The notes: generated from the letters alone by a model not told the origin. 64,000 nt of DNA from Protula sp. h YS-2021 (GCA_949752745.1 OX457034.1:4353646-4417645), one strand, 5' to 3'; counted from the first letter of the stretch, positions 23,101 to 35,745 are shown. Program-made: numbers and translations.

Positions 23101-26100
23101 TTAGTTAGTTAGTTAAATGGTTTGTTTAACGACACGATCGACCCTTAGCGGGTTACATTGTGTCAGAACATGTCAGTATTCAGTGACTAGAAGACAATGC
23201 TACAAGTTAAAATCAAGATAAACTAAAACCATGTATATTCTAAAATCATAAGGTAAAAAAAAGGCTAGAAATACTGGCACAGGTTGATTTCTTTTAAAAA
23301 TTGTATAAGTTTGCTAGGTTCTACTTCATCAAACAGCTGCTTCAAGGAGTCAGCTCTGAAATGACGTGAGCGGGCGTCTTGGAAATCGGTACAGTCTATT
23401 AGGATATGTTTAACGGTGTAAGGTTCCTGACACCCGACACAGTCGGGTGCCGGCTCGCCTCTTAAAAGATGTTTGTGGGTGACATATGTATGTCCTATTC
23501 TGGCTCTATGGTGAACCATTTCATCTTGCACACTGTTAAGTGGCGGGGGCTTTTGTCCGACTACCGGCTTTGTTTGATACAGCTTGTTGTTTCTTTGTTT
23601 GTTCCATCTTTCTTGCCACAATCTTTTTGTGTATCTTGTGATTTGATATTTAAAATCGGAGGCTGGTATGAGCATATCGATACAATTATCACTTAGAGCC
23701 TCTTTTGCAGATGTCTTTGCCAGCTTTGGTGGCCTCGTCATACCTTTCCAGAAGGTCAAGGATAAGTGGGTTTGATATTTGTAGGTTTTCAATTGATTGC
23801 AGTACGGACATAGAGTCCACGCATAACATAAACTTTTTGTATCGGCTAATTTTCACTATCTGGATAGCGAGATGTAGAGCTTTAATTTCGGCCGAGAAAA
23901 ATAGAGGAACCATTTGGAAGTCTTGTTTTCAAGGTGTTATTTTCAGTTACAACGGAAGCAGCCGATTTGTTGTCGAGGTTTGAGCCGTCCGTGTAGACGA
24001 AATGGTAGTCGTTAAATTCTTCCTTGAGCTCTGCAAAGTTTGATCGAAATAGAAAGGGGCTAGTTGTTTCCTTTGCATAGACCGAAAGGTTCTTTAGTAC
24101 CACAGGTTTGGTGAGTTTCCATTGTGGTAGTTTTGGTACTCTGTATTTTGCGATTGACTCTATGGTGATGTCAGCGTTATCAAGGTGAGGCTGAACCCTG
24201 GTTCCAAATGGAGGCATTACGGTAGGACCTCTTTCATGGAAGCGAGAAAAATCTGATCCAAAGACTGAGTTGTAGGTGGGATTCTTCTTGTTTGCATAAA
24301 GCTTTGTTGAGTACTGCACAGCGAGTTTATCTCGACGAATGTTAAGAGGCTGCTCATTTGCCTCCACATGGAGGCTTTCTGCTGGTGATGTTCTAAAAGC
24401 GTTTAGACACAGTCGTAAACCTTGATTTTGTATCGGGTCTAGGATTTATAGGTATGAAGGTCTTGCTGATCCATAGACAATGCTGCCATAGTCTAATCTA
24501 GACCGTATCAAGGCTCGGTAAAGCAACGGTTTTGTATCCCGATCAGCGCCCCAGTCATGGGCCGATATTACTCTTAGGAGATTGAGTGCTTTTTGACATT
24601 TTCGTTTCAGTTCTTTGATGTGTGGGATAAAGCTTAGCTTGGAGTCGAAAAGTAAACCCAGAAATTTGTTTTCTTTAACAACAGGTATTTGAATGCCAGA
24701 AATGTATAGAACGGGGTCGTCGTGTTGTTTGCGTTTATTGCAGAAATGCATGCAGACTGTTTTAGTTTGAGAAAATTTAAAACCGTTTTGGTTAGCCCAT
24801 GTTTGCAGTGAGTGTATGTTCTGCTGTAAGCGTCGCTGTATTAGATTCATATTCTTGCCTCTGCAAGATATTGCGAAGTCGTCTACAAAGAGTGAGCTGT
24901 CTATCCCCTGTTTTATGTTATGTCGGATGCTATTTATTTTTATCAGGAACAGAAGAACGGAAAGGATGGATCCCTGAGGAAAACCTTCCTCTTGTTCGAA
25001 GTAGTCTGAGAACACGGCCCCAAGGCGGACCCGAAAACGTCGGTCTTCTAGAAAGGCTTTAATAAATTCAGGTAGGCGGCCTCGCAGCCCCAAGTCAAAG
25101 AGGTCTTGTGGTACTCCATGTTTCCATGCTGTGTCATAGGCCTTTTCCAAGTCAAAGAAAACCGAAACGACATGTTCGTTATTGATAAAGGCTTCTCTTA
25201 TAAACGTTTCTAGTCTTACAAGGTGATCCAGGGTATTTCTTTGTTTTCTAAAACCGCTCTGTATATCGGCAAACAAATTATTGCTTTCTAGATACCAGGT
25301 GAGTCTGTCAGCTATCATGCGTTCAAATGTTTTACACAGTGAACTTGTTAAGGAGATTGGTCTGTAATTTTGTGGGCTTGTGGGGTCTTTGTTTGGTTTT
25401 GGTACTGGTATGATAGTAGCTTCTCTCCATATTTCTGGGAAGTTGCCAGACTTCCAGGCTTTGTTAAATAGGCCCAACAGTATTTCCAAATTTTCATTTG
25501 GCAAGTGTTTAAGGGTTTGGTAGTGTATGTCATCTGAGCCAGCAGCGGAATTGTGAGATTTGTTTAAAGCCTGTCGGAGTTCACTCAGTGAGAAATCGCA
25601 GTTGTAGGATTCAATATTGTCCGAGTAAAAGTTTATGTTGTTTCGTTCTTTAAGTGCCTTATACCGTCTAAAGTCTTCGTTATAGTGATTAGAGGATGAG
25701 TTATGTTCAAATGTTTCTCCCAGGGCGTCAGATATTTTCCTTCTTCCCGTTACGGTGGCATTGTTAGTTTGTAAATGGCTCACAGGGCCTAGAGAGCCTT
25801 TGTCGGATATCTTTCTTACCATATCCCACGTTTTCTTTAGTGAAGTTTTCCCGTTTAGCTTGGAAACAAACTCCTCCCATGAGCGTTTCTTACTTTGTTT
25901 TACAGTCTTGCGGGCGATTGCATTGAGTCTTTTATATTCCATTCTTCTAGTGGTGTCCGGATGGTTGATGAACTGTTTTAACGCTTGTTTTCGAGCAGCT
26001 ACTGATCGTTTGCATTCATCGTTGAACCAGATTTTGTGTAGTCTTTTGCGAGATCCGGATATTTTCGGAATAGTCTTTTCCACTATTGATTGTATCAAAG

Positions 26101-26814
26101 CGGTGAATAAAAGAATAGGGTCATTATCACTTTCAAGGTGTTCTCGTGTAATTGACTGATGGCATAATTCTTGGAATTGTAGCCAATCTGCTTTGTTAAA
26201 ATTACACTTGTTTACTCTTTCTTGTGGTTGTGGAATGGTTTGTTTGATAAAATTGGAAAATGATCGCTTCCATGCAGATCGTCTATAACTTTCCAGCTAA
26301 AATCCAGGTACAAGTTAGCAGAGGCTATGCAGAGGTTGATAGAGGTTTTTGAACCAGTGCCCATATGAAAATATGTAGGTGTTTTGTCATTGAGTAGAGA
26401 CAGGCTGTGATGGTGTAGTAGGTTTTCTATGATCTTTCCTTTTTGGTCTGTTGTGTGGTTGCCCCACATTGTACTATGAGCGTTGAAATCACCGACCAAT
26501 AGTATGGGTTTTGGCAGTTGGTTTATGAGATCTGAAAATTCGTGTGGTTGTGGTTTTGAAGGTGGTGGCAGGCAGATGTTGCACACAGTGATTGTTTTGT
26601 TCAAGGTAGCCCTGACGGCATGGGCCGACAAGTGTAACCGATTAAATTTGGTGGGTAGATATCAGTACCGTATGTTTCTTGGAGGCAAAAGACAGACGGT
26701 TTATATTGTTGGCTCAGAGTTAAAAGCTGTATCTGGTTGGTCCAAAAACCTCTTATGTTCCAGGGAACTATTGCCATTTTACTTACTATAGGTCCGGGGC
26801 CTTTGTATTGTTAC
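23101..26814 (-). mobile_element. Chimeric LINE B/A, second copy, 5'-truncated
   Basis: TTAG tail from 23101, hairpin 23131-23164, B-type ORF2, then at about 26633 the same switch to A-type endonuclease sequence seen at 6265, with the same internal deletion. About a dozen differences by eye over 1.7 kb separate it from 4717-6440. It ends just after the A-type ORF1/ORF2 junction (26814), consistent with 5' truncation. No target duplication was recognised. Confidence 0.88.
23265..26770 (-). pseudogene. LINE B/A ORF2, second copy
   Basis: C-terminal Cys/His motif (23265-23792, [17 protein letters not shown]), RNase H (23689-24367, CVDSMSVL), RT (a 550-residue open stretch 24446-26098 with [43 protein letters not shown]) and endonuclease (26212-26631, [18 protein letters not shown]). 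The RT block is intact including both catalytic aspartates, unlike the first chimera copy. RNase H is cut by a deletion near 23708 and a frameshift near 23900. The endonuclease lacks about 120 bases at the chimeric junction. Confidence 0.88.
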
Positions 26815-26947
26815 TTGATCTATTCTAGATCTTATTAATGATCTATACAGTTTTAATTTAGTATTGGTATCTGCTCCCCAGTCTTGGGCGGAGACGACTC
26901 GTAGTAGGTTGAGTGCCTTTTGGCATTTTCTCTTCACGTCTTTTATG
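26815..26947 (-). mobile_element. Isolated LINE A RT fragment
   Basis: 133 bases of family A RT thumb, with neither 3' tail nor 5' end, lying directly between the chimera 5' end and the tail of the next A copy. Sequence is closest to copy 1 (1377-1500). It is not the continuation of the A copy at 21826-23100 because it overlaps that segment. Template switching at the end of cDNA synthesis is one explanation. Confidence 0.75.
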
Positions 26948-29043
26948 TTGATTGATTGATTGATTGGTTTAACGACACTAGCAACCCGTTAGGGTCATAT
27001 TGTGTCAGTTCTGTTGCTATAGGAAGACTCGGTTGAAATTAAAATCAATTGAAATAGACAAAACAAGTAATGTATACATCTAAAATCAACTAAATTTAAT
27101 TTAAATCTTGCTGTACAAGTGTATTTCTTTCAGAAAAGAAATAATTTTGCTTGGTGCTACCTTTGTAAAAAGGTCTTTCATGGAATTCACACTGTAGTAG
27201 CGTGAACGAATGTTCTGAAAATCTACGCAGTTGAGTAGAATATGTTTTGCAGTCAAACGTTCTTGACAACCAATACATTGTGGAGGAGCATCGCCTCTCA
27301 AAAGATATCCGTGGGTGATGTATGTGTGCCCGATTCGAACTCTATGCATAACCGTTGTGTCGCGAATACTGCCAAGAGCTAGGTGTTTTTGTCCAACTGT
27401 TGGTTGGATTTGAAAGAGTTTGTTATTTCTTTGTTCGTTCCATTTTTGTTGCCAAAGGTTTTTTACATAACTTGTAACATGGGGTTTAAAATCGGAGTAT
27501 GGTATGAGAGGGTCGGATATGTTGTAGTTCAGCGCCTCTTTTGCTGCCTGGTCCGCAGCTTCATTACCCGGTATGCCCACGTGGCTTGGCACCCAGCAAA
27601 ATACTAGGGATTTGTCTTGTTTGACTGCCCTTTCGTAACGTTCTATTAGGTCTAGAATCATTGTGTTCGACACTTGCAGATTTTCTAGTGACTGTAAGAC
27701 CGATAAGGAATCGACACAGATAACGAATTTTTTGTACCTACTAATCTTGATAATTTCCATGGCTAGTTGGAGTGCCCGAACCTCCGCGGAAAAGATGGAG
27801 GAGCCGTTTGGTAATCTTGTTTTAAGGGTATTTGATTTTGTAACTATTGAGGCAGCAACTTGGTTATCGAGCTTAGATCCGTCTGTGTATATGAAATAAT
27901 GGTGAGGGTAGGTTTCTTTTATCTCAGCAAACCTAACTTTGAATTCTTCAGCATTTGTTGTGTCTTTGGAAAAGTTTGTCAGAGTTTTGTTTATGGTTGG
28001 CCTTTGTATTTTCCATGTTGGGTATTTTGAAACTTTCAAGTTTGCAATTTGCTCAACTTTGATTCCAGCATTATTAAGGTGGTTCCGGATTCTAGTGCCA
28101 AAGGGTACGATAACCCTAGGGCGTGTGCTTAAGATTTCTGAATGGTCTTTTTCGAACACTGCCTTATGGGTCGGGTTTTCTTTGTTTGCGTATAGTTTAA
28201 CTGCGTATTGCACTGACAGTTTGATTCGCTGGATATCAAGTGGTTGTTCATTTGATTCCACCTGAAGGCTTTCCGCAGGTGACGTTCTGAAGGCGTTAAG
28301 GCAGAGGCGAAGGCCTTGATTTTGTATTGGGTTCAACATCTTCAAGTACGAAGGCCTGGCTGATCCGTAGACGATGCTACCATAATCTATTCTAGATCTT
28401 ATTAATGATATATATATAGTTTTAATTTAGTACTGGTATCTGCTCCCCAGTCTTGAGCGGAGACGACTCGCAGCAGATTGAGTGCCTTTGGACATTTCCT
28501 CTTCACGTCTTTTATGTGGGGAATAAAATTTAGCTTCGAGTCCAGAATTATACCAAGGAATTTGTTTTACTTTACTACAGGTATCTGAGTCTTTGATTAG
28601 TATAAAATGGGATCGTCGTGTGGCTTTCGCTTGTTGCAAAAGTGCATACAAACTGTTTTGGTTTGCGAAAACTTGAAACCATTTTGGTCAGCCCATTTTT
28701 GAAGCGAGTTTATATTTTGCTGGAGGCGACGCTCGATAAGATTCATATTCTTGCCTCTGGCAGACATTGCAAAGTCGTCTACAAAGAGTGAGCTGTCTAT
28801 TCCCTGTTTAGTTGCGCCTTTGATACTATTGATTTTGATTAGAAATAACAGAATTGATAGAATACAGCCTTGAGGATAGCCCTCTTCTTGCTCAAAATAG
28901 TCTGAGAAAATGGAACCGAGACGGACTTTAAACCGCCTATCATTTAAAAACGCTTCAATGAACACAGGAAGGCGACCTCGTACACCAAGATCGTAGAGGT
29001 CTTGCATGACCCCGTGTTTCCAAGCCGTGTCGTAGGCTTTTTG
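26948..29043 (-). mobile_element. LINE family A, copy 5, 5'-truncated
   Basis: TGAT tail from 26948, hairpin 26974-27006, ORF2 from the C-terminus to RT motif A. It joins family E sequence at 29043-29045 inside matching T runs. No target duplication was found at either side, so the A/E joint may come from template switching rather than insertion. Confidence 0.85.
27101..28345 (-). pseudogene. LINE A5 ORF2 C-terminal 414 residues
   Basis: Long open stretch with RT thumb end, complete RNase H ([47 protein letters not shown]) and the Cys/His motif CIGCQERLTAKHILLNC, ending at KEIHLYSK. All RNase H catalytic residues are present. It is separated from the RT by a TA-repeat expansion at about 28408-28418 and a frameshift at about 28490-28600. 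Confidence 0.88.
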
Positions 29044-29700
29044 TAAGAATTTGATTTCTTTGACTACTGGTATTTCAGTGTCAGAAATATATAAAACCGG
29101 CTCGTCATGCTGTTTACGATTCTTGCAAAGATGCGCACAGGCCGTTTTTTGAGAAAATTTCGAAATGTTTTTATTCGCCCAGACTTGAAGGGAGTTGATG
29201 TTTTGTTGAAGGCGACGTTGTATTAGATTCATACTTTTGCCTCTGCAAGAGATGGCGAAATCATCCACAAAGAGTGAACTATCTACCCCCTGTTTTACGG
29301 TATCCCTTATACTATTAACTTTAATCAGAAATAGCAGAATTGACAAGATACATCCTTGTGGGAAACCTTCTTCATGTTCAAAGTAGTCTGAGAATATTGT
29401 ACCAAGACGTACTCTAAAACGACGATCATCTAAAAAACTCTTTATAAATTTGGGTAGCCTGCCCCGGAGCCCCAAATTAAAAAGGTCTTTGAGTACTCCG
29501 TACTTCCACGCTGTATCATATTCTTTTTCCATGTCGAAAAAGACCGTGACAACGTGCTCGTTATTAATAAAAGCTTCTCTTGCGAAAGATTCTAGTCTTA
29601 CGATATGGTCTAAGGTACTCCTTTGTTTTCTAAATCCGCTTTGCACATCAGCAAGCAAATGGTCGCTTTCTAAACACCAAATCAATCTATCTGCTATCAT
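28597..29700 (-). pseudogene. In-frame RT-RT fusion of two LINE families
   Basis: A 367-residue uninterrupted frame with two RT palms in series. The first is family E: QSGFRKQRST, FFDMEKEYDTAWKYG, PQGCILS, FVDDF. After ..EIKFLQ it passes straight into family A at [10 protein letters not shown], then PQGCILS and a second FVDDF. The joint is at 29043-29045. Both YXDD-type boxes keep both aspartates. The frame has no known expression signal; I treat it as a chance in-frame chimera. Confidence 0.85.
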
Positions 29701-30520
29701 TTGTTCAAATGTTTTGCAGAGAGCTTGTTAGAGAGATCGGTCTATAATTATAGGCGTTTGTTTGATCTTTGTTTAGTTTTGGTATTGGTATGGTTGTAGC
29801 TTCTTTCCATATTTCAGGAAAGCTGCCTTTATTCCATATATGGTTTAACTGTTCGAGTAGGATTTCCAGAACGGATTCTGGGAAGTGCTTAAGAACCTGA
29901 TAATGAATGTCATCTGGTCCTGCGGCTGAGTTATGAGAGCTATTTATAGCGTCTTTTAACTCATTTACTGAAAATTCAGTGTTGTAGGTTTCAGCATTGT
30001 CGGATGAGAAGTTTAAAGGGTTTCTTTCTTCTGCTTTTTTGTGGTATCTAAATTCGAAGCTATAATTTTGTGGTGATGAATTATACTTGAAGGCTTTACC
30101 AAGGGTGTTTGATATATCCTCCAAGTTGATGACATAACTGTTAGTAATTCTGAGATGGCTTGACGGACTGAGTTTTTCCCAAATATTATACGGACCATGT
30201 CCCAGGTTTTTTTTAAGAGATGTGTTTCTAATCAGTTTGGATACGTATTCTTGCCATGAGGCTTTCTTGCTTTGTTTTATGGTTTTATGTGATATGGCTT
30301 GTGCTCTTTTATATTCTAGCTTGCTGATAAGATCTGGGTGGTTTGAAAAGTGTTTTAAGCTTCTTTGCGAAGAGCTATAGCGTGCTTACATTCGTCATTG
30401 AACCACGGCGTGTGTGGTTTTTTTTACGGGCTCTTGATGTCTTTGGGATAGATTTTTCAGCTATGCTCTGGATAAGAGCAGTGAAAAGTAGAATTGGATC
30501 GTCGTCGTCAGTGAACTGTT
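29044..30520 (-). mobile_element. LINE family E fragment (RT to endonuclease end)
   Basis: RT and linker of a fifth family, without any 3' end. Pieces: RT palm and fingers (29044-29700 and 29705-30124: [20 protein letters not shown]), N-terminal linker (30013-30198) and the end of the endonuclease domain (30375-30520). It resembles families C and B but differs in many residues. Frameshifts at about 29700, 30060 and 30370. The right border near 30520-30540 fades into unrelated sequence. Confidence 0.8.
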
Positions 30521-30539
30521 CTGGAAAAGTAATGTGTTT

Positions 30540-31473
30540 AACATGCATTAGTGAATATTGCCCCCAACCCTTCAGGTTTGGAGTAATATGAAGCAATTTA
30601 TTACACTATTTCTATGACGATGAAGCACGCCTAAGCCGGAATTCAATAGGGTAGTCACATAAATGAACGATCAATCACACCGAATACTCTTGTAGAAATC
30701 TACTTAACAGTACACAGCAGGAAAGATTAGCGGCCCAAACCGTAGCAGGAAGCCTTGAGGATTACGTGATATAATTCTGTAAGGACCGCAGTAAAATACT
30801 TTCGATTTTTATAAATATTATTTATTTACATAATCTTCCACAATTGAGAAATTATATCAATACAATCTAGGTTGCCCTCTTGAGACACACTATTACATTA
30901 AAACTGTATATTGCAAAAATCAAAAATGTTTCACAGTATAAACTATGTTAGGGACAGAGGTGAAGGGCACTCTTCGCTCAAAATGTTTGTCTTGGCAACA
31001 TGACGGTACAATGCACATTCTCGCTTTGTTTTCAGCAAAGGAAGCAGAAGTCAGAGGTATACGAGCTCATTTCCTTGTGTGCAAGTTCACTCGATATCAC
31101 CCGTGAATTTCTGCATGACAAAACACACACAAACACATTAACACCCCGTTATCACTGCCATATTTTTACGTTAATTACTAAATCCACTTAAGGTAACTAA
31201 GAAATTAAGAAAATAAAGTAATCCCTATTATCACTAATAAATGCAAAACATATATTTCGTGAAGAAAACAAATATAAATTGAAATAGCGTGCAAACTTAA
31301 CTATTTACCCACTTTTTAATCTTATTGTCTTATGTTTATTATTATCATATCTTATTATTATCAACGTTATTATGCGCGGGTCGGTTTTCGCTTTCCTCGC
31401 CAGCTGTCGGAGTATCGGTATTTTTGCATTATTATTAATTATATTTAAATGCAGCCAGGAGAGTCGAGTCACG
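30540..31473. other. AT-rich spacer, nothing recognised
   Basis: About 930 bases with no convincing coding frame, repeat or RNA gene. It lies between the LINE field and the minisatellite. Confidence 0.5.
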
Positions 31474-32974
31474 GTGACATCCGCCAAACCCATGAATAGG
31501 CCTAACACCATGGTGCTGCCTGGACAACTGTCACCCAGACGACTGCCACACTGTGACATCCGCCAGACCCATAAATAGGCATAACACCATGGTGCTGCCT
31601 GGACAACTGTCACCCAGACGAACGCCACACTGTGACATCCGCCAAACCCATGAATAGGCATAACACTATGGCGCTGCCTGGACAACTGTCACCCAGACGA
31701 CTGCCACACTATGACATCCGCCAAACCCATGAATAGGCATAACACTATGGTGCTGCCTGGACAACTGTCACCCAGATGACTGCCACACTGTGACATCCGC
31801 CAGATCCATGAATAGGCCTAATACTATGGTGCTGCCTGGACAACTGTCACCTAGATGACTGCCACACTGTGACATCCGCCAGATCCATGAATAGGCATAA
31901 CACTATGGTGCTGCCTGGACAATTGTCACCTAGATGACTGCCACACTGTGACATCCGCCAAACCCATGAATAGGCATAACACTATGGTGCTGCCTGGACA
32001 ATTGTCACCTAGATGACTGCCACACTGTGACAACCGCCAGATCCATGAATAGGCATAACACTATGGCGCTGCCTGGACAACTGTCACCCAGACGACTGCC
32101 ACACTATGACATCCGCCAGATCCATGAATAGGCATAACACCATGGTGCTGCCTGGACAACTGTCACCCAGACGACCGCCACACTGTGACATCCGCCAGAT
32201 CCATGAATAGGCCTAATACTATGGTGCTGCCTGGACAACTGTCACCCAGACGACTGCCACACAGTGACATCCGCCAGATCCATGAATAGGCATAACACCA
32301 TGGTGCTGCCTGGACAACTGTCACCCAGACGACCGCCACACTGTGACATCCGCCAGATCCATGAATAGGCCTAATACTATGGTGCTGCCTGGACAACTGT
32401 CACCCAGACGACTGCCACACTATGACATCCGCCAGATCCATGAATAGGCCTAATACTATGGTGCTGCCTGGACAACTGTCACCCAGACGACCGCCACACT
32501 GTGACATCCGCCAGATCCATGAATAGGCCTAATACTATGGTGCTGCCTGGACAACTGTCACCCAGACGACCGCCACACTGTGACATCCGCCAGATCCATG
32601 AATAGGCATAACACTATGGCGCTGCCTGGACAACTGTCACCCAGACGAACGCCACACTGTGACATCTGCCAGATCCATGAATAGGCCTAATACTATGGTG
32701 CTGCCTGGACAACTGTCACCCAGACGACCGCCACACTGTGACATCCGCCAGATCCATGAATAGGCATAACACCATGGTGCTGCCTGGACAACTGTCATCC
32801 AGATGACCGCCACACTGTGACATCCGCCAGATCCATGAATAGGCCTAACACTATGGCGCTGCCTGGACAACTGTCACCCAGACGACCGCCACACTGTGAC
32901 ATCCGCCAGATCCATGAATAGGCCTAATACTATGGCGCTGCCTGGACAACTGTCACCTAGACGACTACCACACT
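31474..32974. repeat. Minisatellite, 19 units of 79 bp
   Basis: The start GTGACATCCGCC recurs every 79 bp; from 31474 to 32975 is 1501 bases, exactly 19 units without a length change. Variation is confined to a few sites (AACCC or GATCC, CATAACAC or CCTAATAC, CCCAGACG or CCTAGATG). Each unit junction contains an inverted repeat, TGTCAC..GTGACA with an 18-nt loop. Because 79 is not a multiple of three, open frames here run through three units and stop; they are not genes. Confidence 0.96.
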
Positions 32975-33999
32975 GTGACAACCACTGTCATGTTCATTGG
33001 GTAAATTCTTACTTTCACAAATCGCCTTGTGGTAATAATTACTGATTCTCTCGAGATTCAGACATTCCTTTTCACATGTGTCTATTACAGGAGTAATTGT
33101 TGTGATATTACCACATTCTGTTTATACTTTGGCACGCCGAAACAACCGCGGACACATTACAGACTCGTGACCGGGTCGCACTTGAAGCGGTTTTCCTCCG
33201 CACCGCAGCCGACGTTATTTTCCAGCACCGTAGTCCCGTGAGTTGACGTTTGCGTCCGCATGTCCATCGCTGGCTGTTACTCTCACCCTGATAATCGTGT
33301 TCATATTGTAATTGACATATGGAAGGCCTACCACAGTGGGTAGATGCACGTTATATTTAGTCTGACCTTAACCCAAGGTCACATTGACGGGTATCTTGGA
33401 TTCCGGCTGGGGGGCTGTGCTATCTAGTATCTACGATGGCTTGTTTTTAGTTGTTTGTAAATTTTCTAAATGTATTTGCTTTAACTTTTGACAGCAGTTG
33501 TACAGGCGACAGTTCGCTTTTAATATATATAATGTATAACAATTGCCCTTGCAAATATACGAATGGGCTTACATTTCATGCGCAATTGGCTGTTTGGCTT
33601 GTGAACAAGACTGGATTTTAAGGGATGCAGCTTAACCATGATCTGTTACTTGTGTTAATAAGTTGGCATTTAAGCCTTCAAGTTATTTATTTTTGTTTTG
33701 TTTTTTTATTATTTGTTTTTTTTTTTTTGTTTTTTTTTTTTTGTGTTATTTTTTATTTTTTATTCGAATTTCGAATTTCAAGGGAAACCATGAATTTCAA
33801 TCAAATTCTCAGGCAGATTACGACGTCGATAAACAATGATGTGACACCAGCACTCGGACGGCAAGTTCCCGACACACGCATTTCGTCGCTCTGGTCTCCT
33901 TTTTGGGTTTATAAAAATGTTAACTGATAATAATAGTCACAAATTCATGACTTGAAAATACTTCTTACGAGCATATATTCACTTGTTTGAAAGAATTCT
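32975..33999. other. Spacer with poly-T tract
   Basis: Mixed sequence with no recognised gene. A T-rich tract lies at about 33690-33770. An open frame across it (33625-33927) is mostly phenylalanine from the T run and is not supported as a gene. Confidence 0.5.
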
Positions 34000-34199
34000 G
34001 ATTTGTTTTACAAAGGGATGGTCGAAAAACTTAATAGGCGATAATGTTGATTTTCGTGACGGGTGGTCTGACACACTGCATTCCCCTAGCTGAGGCACAA
34101 GGACTTAGTCAATCCTCTGCTTACCATCCCTTTCCAGATTCGAACCATCGACCTTGTGGTTAGTGGACCAACGCTCTAACCCACTGAGCAACCGACACC
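34000..34199 (-). mobile_element. tRNA-derived SINE-like element
   Basis: On the minus strand 34199 to about 34131 reads like a tRNA: D-arm with A box GCTCAGTGGGTTAGAGC, then ACAAGGTCGATGGTTCGAAT with a good B box (GGTTCGAATC). Spacing fits an internal pol III promoter. The acceptor and T stems do not close well, so it is a SINE head, not a working tRNA gene. Body and tail toward 34000 are uncertain. Confidence 0.6.
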
Positions 34200-35154
34200 C
34201 TCAAGAATTCGGAATTTTTTTATTGAGGCATATCCAAATTTGACTGCCGCATTTGTTCAAACAAATGATTTTGCTCTAAGTAAGCACAAACATAATTTTT
34301 TTCTAAATGAAATATAACTGATCAGTTCAAATTCTGTTGATCCGACATTTCATGAAATACTCTCATTCAAGTGCTGCGAATCACTCTCACCCACTCGCTC
34401 CTTTCTAGGCAGCTGTTCTTGCAAACGCTTCATCCACCCCACCCCTCAACCCTCCCCCTTTACCCCCCCCCCCCCACCACCACCCCTCCACCCTCCACCC
34501 GCTCACTGATCTTAAATGACAACGTTTAATTAACCTATAAAATTATTTCATTAATCCAACTGTGTGTTTTTTTTTCAGCGCAACACTAACAACATAACAG
34601 ACAAAAAACACTCACTCTGAGTGCCAAAATGCAAGTCAAAATGTGCTCTGCGTGAGCCATGTGAGGCGACTCCGTAACGGTGCAGCGCGGCTCTTACACC
34701 CTCACAGCTTTACACTTGGCGATCTGAACGGTTACAGGGACGGCAACCGCTGCAGCTCCGGACACATGTGATGTGGATCCGGGGCACCGACCCGCGATCC
34801 CCTCCCGGGTTTACATGGTAACCATCATTTGGTGCGACTTGACAACATGATGTTACTGCCCTTTTACTCACAGTTGTTCTGTCCTTATACATGTAAGGCA
34901 CTTCTATTTTTTTTAATCGACACAATTTATTCACAACCGCGCACTTTCGGATCTTTTATATAAATTTAAAAATAAAAAAATAACAGGATAGTAAAACATC
35001 AAAGTACAGCATTTCCAGTTGTCACCCACGCTAATTATTATCAAGGTTTTAGAATGAAACGAAAGAAAACAAAACGTTCGATTCATGTTCCTTCTGCGAA
35101 AGTCTCTGGAAATGGCTGATCACTTCAAACCGTGAAGCATCTCCGCTATAAAAA
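34200..35154. other. Spacer with C-rich tract
   Basis: No recognised gene. Polypyrimidine C-rich tract at about 34437-34502. A candidate polyadenylation signal AATAAA on the minus strand lies at 34926-34931, about 1.1 kb after the IWS1 stop; whether it is used is unknown. Confidence 0.4.
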
Positions 35155-35745
35155 CCCTGGTGTCAGACAAAACCCTCAGCGACACATCAGTGACGCCGCA
35201 CAAACAAGACCACACACCTGTCAATCAACCGACACCTGACCACTCTGGTCTCAGACAAAACGCTCAGCGACACATCAGTGACGCCGCAAAAACAAGACCA
35301 CACACCTGTCATTCAACCGACACCTGACCACTCTGGTCTCAGACAAAACGCTCAGCGACACATCAGTGACGCCGCACAAACAAGACCACACACCTGTCAA
35401 TCAACTGACACGTGACCACTCTGGTCTCAGACACAACGCTCAGCGACACATCAGTGACGCCGCACAAACAAGACCACACATCTGTCAAATCAACCGACAC
35501 CTGACCACTCTGGTCTCAGACAAAACGTTCAGGGACAGAACAGTGACGCCGCACAAACAAGATCACACACCTGTCAATCAACCGACACGTGACCACTCTG
35601 GTCTCAGACAAAACGTTCAGGGACAGAACAGTGACGCCGCACAAACAAGACCACACACCTGTCAATCAACCGACACGTGACCACTCTGGTCTCAGACACA
35701 AGCCCAGCTCTTCAAGCCCATCAGCCAACACGTGACCACACCAAT
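35155..35745. repeat. Tandem repeat, 88-bp unit, about six copies
   Basis: TGACGCCGC recurs at 35191, 35279, 35367, 35455, 35544 and 35632, a spacing of 88 (once 89). Units differ at a few sites (CACCTGACC or CACGTGACC; GCTCAGCGACACATCAG or GTTCAGGGACAGAACAG). Partial units lie at both ends. The open frame across it reflects the repeat. Confidence 0.93.

Noticed and set aside
32163..32870. Minus-strand 77-residue frames in the minisatellite
   Set aside because: They repeat the 79-bp unit over three frames and stop; no support for a gene.
31474..32974. CRISPR-like array
   Set aside because: Whole 79-bp units repeat without unique spacers, and the context is eukaryotic.
33625..33927. Plus-strand 100-residue frame rich in phenylalanine
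   Set aside because: The composition comes from a T run; no homology or signal peptide logic.
34131..34199. Functional tRNA gene
   Set aside because: A and B boxes are good but the acceptor and T stems do not pair; better read as a SINE head.
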